From positions 30,091,501 to 30,155,500 of the forward strand of contig CM073894.1 of assembly GCA_037176705.1 (NCBI GenBank): DNA of 64,000 bases. The letters are read 5' to 3'. Positions 55,661-64,000 of the stretch are shown here, piece by piece (positions within the stretch are counted from its first letter, which is position 1; each line of letters begins with the position of its first letter). This DNA is from Molossus alvarezi. Lineage: Eukaryota > Chordata > Mammalia > Chiroptera > Molossidae. Made by a program: the position numbers and the translations under genes. The notes below the pieces were generated by a model. It made no database searches. It was given only the letters and a program-made list of their open reading frames with translations, and was not told the origin of the DNA.

Positions 55661-56529
55661 AGACAAAAATACTTTCTAATAAATAGCAATATAACTTTAT
55701 ATAAAAATTACATTTTCAAAGGATCCCAAAATGCTTCTAAAGTATCATTTAAACCACACACGGGAACCTCTGAAGCACAGGCACGTCTTGGCTCCAGAAA
55801 AGGAGCAGAGATGTCAGTTGGAGAGGATGTCCTGCTCTGGAAGGGGTGTGGTTTGCATGACCGAAGAGGGGTTTTCTGGCTCTAATTTCCGCAGTGCTGC
55901 GTGGGTGGAATTCCTCTGCTTTGGAGCTGCGTGAGGCTGAGGCTGGACTGCTGTGGGAGGTGGGGAAGAGGGAGCATGGAGTAGTGGAAAGAGGAGGCCT
56001 GGGAAATAGATTGTTTATGTTCCTGTCGCCAAGCGACTGAGACTGCAGTACAGGCACCAGTTGTCAGGGCTTCCTGCCTCTGGGGTAGAATAACTGTCCC
56101 AGGGGCTATTTGAACCAAGTTACTTGAGTTCCCAAATGAAAGACTCTTCTCCTATAGGAATCTTTTGCAGAAAAAAAAAAAAAATTAATTACAGATTTAA
56201 CTGGCTCACATGCAAAATCATAGAATGTTAGAACAGGGTGGACCCTGGAGCTTATCTAGTCAAAAACCTTTATGTTATCTTTGAGAAAACTAGGACTTGC
56301 AGAGCCGAAGTGGTAAGAGTACTACCTTAGATCAATATCAGAAGAATCACTCAGTTGGATGAGACGTTAGTGAATAACTAGTTACATCCCTCCCACAATT
56401 ATAGAAGGACTTCTTAAACCTTTCTATGCGGTATTTCAGCAACTCTGTTGACTGACAAGGACTTACTGACCTCAATGAACATCTCTCATTGTTGAAATTC
56501 TGTCTTTAGGTACATTCTTCAGAAGACTC
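55661..56529. other. Unassigned, locally GC-richer non-coding DNA
   Basis: 55740-56110 is noticeably richer in G and C than its surroundings, with several CpG (CACGTC, GACCGAAG, TCCGCAG, GCTGCGTG twice, TGTCGCCAAGCGAC) and GTGTGGTTTGCATGAC. No repeat is recognised and overlapping frames on both strands are not gene-like. Confidence 0.4.
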
Positions 56530-56612
56530 ACTCTTTCATTTATTTAATACACATTTATTGAGTGCCAATCATGTGCCAGCCATTAAACTAGTCTTTGAAA
56601 CACGAAGGAAGA
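56530..56612 (-). repeat. L2 3' fragment, reverse orientation
   Basis: ACACATTTATTGAGTGCCAA followed by TCATGTGCCAGCCATTAAAC is the complement of the L2 end (ATTTATTGAGCACCTACTATGTGCCAGGCACTG). Confidence 0.55.
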
Positions 56613-56619
56613 TAATACT

Positions 56620-56870
56620 CAAATAATAGCACCCAACTTATTGAGAGCACCCTACATGTTAGTTACCATGTGCTTTACAAGTATTAAGTCATTTACCCTG
56701 CATTAACAAGCCTGCGAAGTGGAAACTATTATTTACCCCATTAAATGTAAGAAAGACAGCACAGTAACTTGCCAAAGAGAAGCAGCTAAGAGTCGGACCA
56801 GGAATTTAAACCAGTCGTGACTGTATTAGAGCACATGCTCTTAACCCGAATACCATACCCTTCTTTAAGT
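56620..56870 (-). repeat. MIR SINE relic, nearly full length
   Basis: The complement of MIR is readable end to end: GTGCTTTACAAGTATTAAGT, CATTTACCCTGCATTAACAA, ACTATTATTTACCCCATTAA, AGTAACTTGCCAAAGAG, GGACCAGGAATTTAAACCAG and GCACATGCTCTTAACCCGAA. Confidence 0.85.
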
Positions 56871-57439
56871 TGCCAGCTAAACAAATATATGAACAATGTA
56901 ATAAGTAATTCTTATTAGAACAATAAAATTAACAAGCAAGGTTCTGTAGAAGGCTTAATGGAGGAACCTCATTAGAAACAGTGGACAGGAAGGTCCTCTT
57001 TGAAGCAGGGGAGTGTTCCCAAAACAGCCAAGAGAAGAGCCCTTGTCAAGGGAAGAACAAGCTGAAAGACTTCCCCAACAAGATAGGGAAGAACCTGATG
57101 GATATTGGAACCCAAACTTTCTTCCTCTAAAATTCTCCAATTTATTTCTACTCTTTAAATTACATAGAGTAAATTGAATCTCTTTATCATATACATTTAA
57201 GATAAATGAAGCTCTTTTCTCTTGAAAAGTATTATATAAACCATAGATGATTAATTTTTTAAACAGACCTTTGCCTTTGAACAAATACCTTTATAAAACT
57301 ATTAGTTTTGTCCTTCATCTCTGTTTCTTTATTTTATTGTTTTTATCATCTCACTTGCTCCCCTACTTAGAATACTTATGTTTGTTAAAAATGACCTCCG
57401 CTGATCTTTGGCACATTAAGGAAAATAACTTCAGTGTAT
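56871..57439. other. Unassigned non-coding DNA
   Basis: No repeat or gene recognised. Confidence 0.35.
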
Positions 57440-57600
57440 TCAGAGATTACTATGTAGTGAGCATTATTAAAAGCACCTTACATACTTTATTTTGTTTAAA
57501 TCTCACACCAAAATAAGTTGTATCATTAAATCATTTTATACATTGAGGCTGGAGAGATTAAATTTGCCGTAGGCCACCTAACTGGTTTTTATCCAGCAAA
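57440..57600 (-). repeat. MIR SINE relic
   Basis: AAAAGCACCTTACATACTTT, ATTTTGTTTAAATCTCACAC, ATCATTTTATACATTGAGGC and TAGGCCACCTAACTGG follow the complement of MIR. Confidence 0.65.
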
Positions 57601-60600
57601 TTCTGGATTTGAAAGATTTATCTGCATGACTCCAAAAATTTCCCCACTCTTTTTTGCCCATAACTCACCTAAAATATGTATAGATTTACATATGACAGGG
57701 GCTTTCTAAGACGATATAGGAAACTTAAGTGGGATTGGAACTTGATTTTTTTAAAACATATATATCTCTGATCTCAGGATGTGTCTAATAATTGATGGCA
57801 TCTTATAATCCAGTCATTGCATAGATGTCATTGCTTATTTATGAATGCTCTTGTTCATGAATAATTATATTGTTTTATTTCAATTTCATTTTATGGGGAA
57901 GATTAGAAATACACATATTGAGTGTAATAGGTTTTAAAAATATTTTGCTGATTGTTGTCTGAACATTTGCTGTTGACTCCTTGTGATCAGACCAAGATGT
58001 ATAAAATCAAAACTTACAAAATAGTTTCGAGTGATTTGGAAAGAAATTTAGAAACAATGGTGCAGCACTCTTGATGAAATGTTCTGCTGGCATATATAAT
58101 ACCACTGTGTTAAAAAAATTCTAATAAATAAGGATGCATCAAGTCATCATTTAATTAGAATTGCTTTTATTTTCTTAGTACATAAGCTAATTCTCAGCAT
58201 TAGATTCTGTGACACCTTAGAGCTAATGAAACATAATGAATAACTTGAGCAAATCTATATAGAGGTACTGACAGTGCTCACAATCACAAAATTTGTAAAG
58301 GGTCCGTAATCTTGATTACTAAACTATCCTGCCTTCTAATAAAGTGGTGAGAATTTTTTTTCTCTACTACAGATGGGCCAATTTATTAATTGTACTAAAC
58401 ATGAAAATGTATTCTACAATATACCTAGATAATCATATATAATTTAGAACATGATATAATAAAAATATATCTTCTGCCATGTTGGTTGCAATCCCAGCAT
58501 AAGAGAGTATGCTTTCAAATAGTAATATTTATTTGATTTCCTACATTTCTTCTTTAAACACAGTGGATTAAGATGGTAGCCATGTAATAACACACAATGC
58601 TTTTATTCTTCATGCTAGATTTCTCCCACATTATACTTCTTTTTTTCCTGATATAAAACTGTTCATGTAACATGTAGGGACACTTGGGCTTGACATGTAA
58701 AAAGTTCACTGAGACACTACATGACCTTAGGGTAAGAACAAACAAGGAAAAACAAAACTACTTGGGAAAGAGTTAAAGAGTTTCCACATGAAGAAATATC
58801 CTTGCAATTAAACATTTTTTTCTATGCAAGTTGACATTTAAAATGTGTGAATTAAGAGAGATAAGGAGAAAATTGTGAGAACCATCACCTTAAATATTTT
58901 GGATCCCATTTTCGTGAATGATGCAGTGCTTGGCACAACTTCTAGGTAAGAGAAACACTCTAGGGTAATAGAGTATTTGTACCCACTTTATGTGAAGTAG
59001 GGTATACACATATACACAGTTTTATTTGTGGTATAATGTACTAGATATATAGAATATGTCTATGTAAACTTGTTTTATGTGTAACATTTCCATCCCTGTG
59101 ACTAAATGTTGGCTCTTTAAATTTGCCTTTATGAAAGCTTTCATGCTAAATGCATGGGTCGTAGATAGCACAAATGTCATTTTAATTCTTTATGGGCAGT
59201 CCAAATGTCATTTAAGAAGTCATCAGAGCTATCCTTAAAAATGGCATGCTACAGACTAGACAGAACAGAGCAGCACAAGAAATAAAATGAAACTGTTATC
59301 GTTGGCTATTGTTTAAACACATTAAAAACTCTCAGAAGATCATCTCCAGTAGGGAATAGTGCCGTGTTGGCACAGGCTGGACAGGATGACCTAATGAGTC
59401 TTCTCCATCTCTAACTCCTGTGATTCTGCAGATCTAAGAGATGGGACCAGTAATTGCTTGCGACATAAGACTTCTTGCTCGCTCTCTCTCTCACCCTCTC
59501 TCTATTTCGCTCCCTTTTTTCCTCTCTACTTTTTTTCCCCCTTCCCTAGAGCTCAGCAGAGAATCTCTTAAAATAAACAAAAACTGTGAGAAACTAAGAG
59601 AAGTCAGGGACTGGCCCACTTTTTCGAGGCAGAATGTGGAAAGTATGAAGCACTGATTGGACTGGAAGTGCTGGAAGCAGAGAGGCCTGAGTTGTGCATA
59701 CTACAGTCAGTAGTTAAAAAGGGACAAAAAAAGAAGAAAAAAAAAAGAAGAAAAAAAAACCTTGAAAAAATGGGTGTAACCCTGGGCTTTGATACAGCTG
59801 GCCTTTCGGCCCCCACTTGAGATTTGAACATCCCCAAGGGAAGCTGTGGTTTGGAATAAGAGCGTGCATTTAATTTCACTCAGAGAACTTATTGGACTTG
59901 GCACCAAAAGAAAGAATTTGCAGTATATTTTTTGTCATGATTAGTGGCCCCCTCACCACAACATTTGATTATTTTGGAAAGGGAAAAGTTAAATCCTTGT
60001 AAAGTTGTGATTTACAATTTGCGAGCATCCAGGTAGGGAGCATGACTTCTGCCAGCTTGATCATGGGATCCACATTTTTATTCTAGCTCATTGATGTGAG
60101 AAAACAAAACAGTTCTGTGGGGGGAAATAGACTTGGAAATCTATCCCTTGATTATCCTGGGAGATTTTCTCTCCACACTACATCTTTCTCAGTCACGTTG
60201 ATTTTGGTCTCCGCTGGAACTTGTAGCAAGAAACTGGCATGTGGCTGGTTTACTTTTCATTTCTCATCTGTACTATCTGGTATTTTTATCACTTGATTTC
60301 TTTGCCCTTACGGTTATGTAAATATTGAGGCAAAGGAGTTAAAAGGAGGTTCTAATTTTATACCTGAAAATAACTTTCACTGGACATTTTTTTCTCAAGC
60401 TTTATAATTAAGATTGGAGAGCTCATGGGTATTTTAATACTTACTAAAATACACCCAAATAGCCAAAGGGAAAGTGAATGACCAACTGGGTAGGCTGATG
60501 AATATTTTCCTGGTAGATGCACAACTTTCCCCACAACTGTGATGCGTTATCCTTTGACATTAAGAACACTGTTTGCAGAAATAACATTTCTTTGAACACA

Positions 60601-60974
60601 CAGCTTTTTGAAATGGTGTCCGGCTGCAAGGACTGAAGTAGGGTAAGTCTATTGTCCTACACTGAAATGGTCGGTGAGGTCTTCAAATAAATCTTGAAGT
60701 AGAATTAGTAATAATAAATTCCACCTCTTCTACTGCTTTTGAATTACATTTGATTTATTTCTAGTTGGATATGTGCTTGTTAGGTAGTGAGTTCTTACCA
60801 TGCGTACTAAGTAGAAGCAATTTTCTGAATAATGCAATGTAGCAAGATTAGTGGTATTGTTGCAAGAGGAAAAACACTTTTTTCTCTCATTCTGGACTTG
60901 GACAGGAGAAAAAAATAAATACAAGAATTTCATTGGTATTTGGGAAGTGCTATACTTGTCCCAAGTTGAACATG
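57601..60974. other. Unassigned non-coding DNA, no transposon seen
   Basis: About 3.4 kb, the longest stretch without a recognisable repeat after the 5.7-9.0 kb section. A CT-rich patch lies at 59470-59545 and a purine-rich A/G patch at 59718-59760. Open frames at 59604-59907 and 60096-60296 have no recognised family. Confidence 0.45.
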
Positions 60975-61190
60975 GTAGTTAAGGGAATGGATGAATATAG
61001 ACAAAGAGCCTGGGTTTCTATCTCAGCTGTTTGTGTAACTTTTGGTCAAATTGTTTATCTTCTCTAAGCCTCAGTTTTCTCGTCTATACAATGGAGTAAG
61101 TAAAACTGATTATTTGAGGGGAATGAAAAGAGTTAATATAAACATAGCATTGATGGTGTATAGTGATTGGCATGTAGTGACCTCATTTAG
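60975..61190 (+). repeat. MIR SINE relic, nearly full length
   Basis: AGAGCCTGGGTTTCTATCTC, TTTGTGTAACTTTTGGTCAA, ATTGTTTATCTTCTCTAAGC, CTCAGTTTTCTCGTCTATAC and AATGGAGTAAGTAAAACTG keep the MIR order from its tRNA-like part onward. Confidence 0.85.
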
Positions 61191-63345
61191 CAGAATATTT
61201 CCAGGTTATATTAGGTTATGTATTGCGGTAAATTTAGATTCAGTTTCTCTGTGAAAATAAAATACAAAATCCGCTTTCTCTTTACACTCGCTGAGTTAAT
61301 GACAGTGAGTCAATGAGAGTTTTCTTATTTGACCTTACCTTTGCCATGCGGTTGTAAAATTTGGATCAAAAGCTAATTCATTTCGTATTAATGAGACCTC
61401 TTTCAATTAACATTGACAGAAAACCAACTCCAACTTTTTTTTTTTTTTTGTAATTTCTCATGTTTCTAGAAAGTCTGACCTGTCAGCTCTTCTCTCCTCT
61501 TCCCTCCTGCCATTTCTCCTACACACACATATACCTTTTTTTCTCTCTTCACCTTCCCTCTCCAGGATTTTCTTTCCTCCATGATGGTTGCATTTTAGGC
61601 AAGTTGTCTCCACATGATGGCAAGTGTGTCCTCCAACCACCCTACAGTCGCAATCCTAGAGGATGCCCATTTGCATACGGCAATGATGTGGCACAGAGAC
61701 CGTTCCCATACCAGAGACTAGATTTTCCTCAACTACCTGTCATGGATGTACAGTTACAAGTCCCACTTGTGGCTCACTTCTCTTTACATATGCTTTTCCT
61801 TATAAATGAGCAGCTTTGTAAAGCCATTGCCTAAAGTAATGCAATCCTTCAGTATACAATACACAGATTCACCCTTTCCAAAACAGACACAAAGCCCAAG
61901 TCTCACCCTGTTGCTGCATCCCAGGTCCAAGTTCAGAATCTTTGAGGGATGTATATTTGCCTCTAGTCTGATGCAAATGCAGCAATTTCATGGTCCATTC
62001 ACTGATGCTAAATGGTATTTTCAATCATGGACAATGGAGGAGGAAAAGGGGATGGATTCAGTAAAACAGCCATTTAGGAAAGAGAAGGGAAAACACCTTA
62101 TAGAGGTCAAGAGGTGTAGGCATATCTCTTACTCTGCTGGACTAGAGTAGCAGGGTCTCTTCCTTCTGGTTGTGGAGAGGTTTCTATAGTCTCCCAATTT
62201 GTCGGTTCTGAGACCAGCTCTCTGAGAGATCCTCCTTGCCTCTTGTGTATTATAGCCTCATCTCAGAGGACAAAGGTTCTCCTGCTATGACAAGGTGACT
62301 TGTATCACCCTCACAGGGTATTAGTGCCCTGGAGACTGACTTGGGGATAGACAGTTTCCAGACCTTTTTTTGACAGTCTTTGATGTTCTTTGATAAACAC
62401 CTTTAGAGCTCAGGAGGCTATCGGCCTCTTGGTTTCACTTTAAGAGTTCCACATAATTTCAATTCTAAAATGCTTTTGTTTTTTTTTTTTTGTAATTTTT
62501 AACACTTCTGAAATTAGGAAGGGTGCTACAGTGAAGAGTGGCTTAGATTAGATAAAATGAGGTAGTTCCTAAAGTCAATAAATACGCAAAGTCAAGGGCT
62601 GAATTCTAGACCTTGTTCTGGGAATTCCTTCTTTTATCAAGAGCCTGATATGTTGCTCACACCTCCCGCGCTGCCCATGATGCTAACAGATACACTAAGA
62701 AAGGAGGAAAAAAAAACAGACCCTTTCTCAGTGAAAGTTCCGGTAGAGGTGTGTTTTAGAGAACCGGAAGGTATTAGTTACTCAAGGAGAGATCGAAAAG
62801 AAAGTGGGTACAACAAATGGACCCGGAACTGAGAGGGCTGGATGGAGGATAAATTACCTATGTCATAAGTGAGACTAAGCTCTGCTCCTTGTAAATATAC
62901 TAAATACAATAGTTTGAGAACCGACTTAATCTGGAAAGACTGAATTTTGCTGATGTCAATTTTTTAAATGCAATCTACAAACTAATACTTCAGAAGAAAC
63001 TATGAATGGAGACAGGACTGGTGAGTGTACTACTACATAAAAACATTTTTAAATGCCAGATTCAATCATGACCATGTTAATCAAATCCAACCTTGAGTGT
63101 GTCTCTGTGAGTAGCAGCAAGAGATGTTTTGAAAGAGGATGTAATAGATACCCTAGATGATGTAAATATTAACATAAATGGCCTTGATGAACATCAAAGG
63201 AATTAATAGTAGTAAATAGTCAAATTTTTAAAATCATAAAGATAATTAATGGGCATGTTCATGTGTTTTGACTTTGCCCAATATTACTCTACTCATTCCC
63301 AACCTCTGTAAGCAGTGAACTATGTAGGAATATTTGCCTTCTTCT
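61191..63345. other. Unassigned non-coding DNA, possible unnamed old repeat
   Basis: About 2.1 kb. 61500-62350 is less AT-rich and has open plus-strand frames (61460-61834, 61806-62150) that overlap slightly but are in different frames. The phrase TTGTCTCCACATGATGGCAA has the feel of an old LTR-type repeat that I cannot name. T-runs lie at 61436-61450 and 62480-62491. Confidence 0.4.
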
Positions 63346-63567
63346 TTTTTTTTTCTTAATATTTTTTCTTCATTGAGTAGAGAGAGGAAGGGAGAGGGAG
63401 AGAGAGATAGAAACATCGATGAGAGAGAACATCAATTGGCTGCCTCCTGCATGCCCTCCACTGGGGACCTGGCCCACAACCTGGGCATGTGCCCTGACCG
63501 GGAATTGAACTGGTGATCTCTTAATGCATGGCTCAATGCTCAGCCACTGAGCCACGCTGGCCGGTCA
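63346..63567 (-). mobile_element. VES SINE, full length
   Basis: On the minus strand: head GACCGGCCAGCGTGGCTCAG, A box GGCTCAGTGGCTGAGCAT, B-box-like AGTTCAATTCC, body GTTGTGGGCCAGGTCCCCAG and GGCATGCAGGAGGCAGCC, CT-rich stretch, and a TCAATGAAGAAAAAATATTA tail with T-run at 63345-63354. No clear TSD. Confidence 0.92.
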
Positions 63568-63779
63568 AAATGAGTCTGGTTTTAATTAGTTTTGCTGTGA
63601 TTGGACTTAATGTCTGTCCTACTTGCACTTTTTTGCTTATGCTGAAATAACAAGGGAGGATCTTTCTCACTGAGTAGACTGGAGAGCTGATGTCACCCTT
63701 TGTCTATGATGCATGACTAGTGAAAGCTCCATTCACACATATTAAAAACAAAATTGAGTTTAGAGGACGGGTTAGACGA
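63568..63779. other. Unassigned non-coding DNA
   Basis: Nothing recognised. Confidence 0.3.
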
Positions 63780-63955
63780 AGGTCTAGAACCACGATTACC
63801 CAACTTATTCATAGAAATTATCTGAAACATTAAAAAGTTTCCTGAGGCCTATTACAGATTCATAAGGTCAAACTCTCTGGAATAAGGTTTGAGAATTATT
63901 TTTTTAATGATCTCTCCAGGCAGTTCTTGTGACCAGGCAAGTTGGTCTCAAATAA
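63780..63955. mobile_element. MER5-like DNA transposon relic
   Basis: GTCTAGAACCACGATTACCC, AAATTATCTGAAACATTAAA, TTTCCTGAGGCCTATTACAG, ATTCATAAGGTCAAACTCTC and TTTGAGAATTATTTTTTTAA fit the MER5 layout (TCAGAATCACCTGG...TAGGTCTGGGGTGGGGCCTGAGAATTTGCATTT). Diverged and non-coding. Confidence 0.5.
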
Positions 63956-64000
63956 GCCAATAATGGGAGAGGATATAAACACAGGAGAGCACAGTGGATG

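Overview
The window looks like intergenic or intronic DNA from a bat, most probably a yangochiropteran. The sign is a set of VES-type, tRNA-derived SINEs with the head sequence (C)CTGGCCGGTGTGGCTCAG, a pol III B box such as GGTTCGATTCC and a CT-rich, AATAAA-type tail, together with L1 LINEs and a background of MIR, L2, MER5-like and MaLR-like relics. The sequence is mostly AT-rich. I found no host protein-coding gene, no spliced gene model and no structural RNA gene. The only recognisable coding material is broken L1 ORF1/ORF2 sequence.

Layout. 0-4 kb holds four VES insertions, two of them very short (about 100 bp) with clear target-site duplications (TSDs). 5-12 kb has MIR/L2 relics, an LTR-like relic (9.2-9.75 kb) and a small inverted-repeat element wedged between (CA)n and (GA)n microsatellites (10.7-10.9 kb). 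12.25-13.23 kb is a 5'-inverted (twin-primed) L1 with a 13 bp TSD. 13.8-18.2 kb has three VES copies and a 5'-truncated L1. 19.2-21.0 kb is an antisense ORF1-only LINE relic (HAL1-like). 21-33.6 kb is old, repeat-poor DNA with L2 and MIR fragments. 33.6-41.7 kb is a retrotransposon cluster. In it, a 4.47 kb internally deleted L1 with an intact 5' end and a 19 bp TSD sits inside an older L1 fragment, which itself appears to split a still older mammalian repeat. A second twin-primed L1 and a VES copy follow. 42.8-47 kb has more VES copies, including a nested pair sharing three copies of the same target sequence. 47-63.3 kb has no visible VES or young L1, only old MIR/L2, and may be constrained non-coding DNA. 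A last VES and a MER5-like relic close the window.

How the parts relate. VES SINEs have no coding capacity and are thought to be mobilised by L1 reverse transcriptase. The long A-tailed TSDs seen on VES and L1 alike fit that shared mechanism. The most informative observations are structural: nested insertions that give a relative age order, two independent 5'-inverted L1 copies, short head-only VES copies, 5'UTR monomer-like repeats and a one-heptad duplication in the L1 ORF1 coiled coil, and a few precise hairpins or palindromes in otherwise unannotated DNA. I see no convincing sign of an undescribed gene system.
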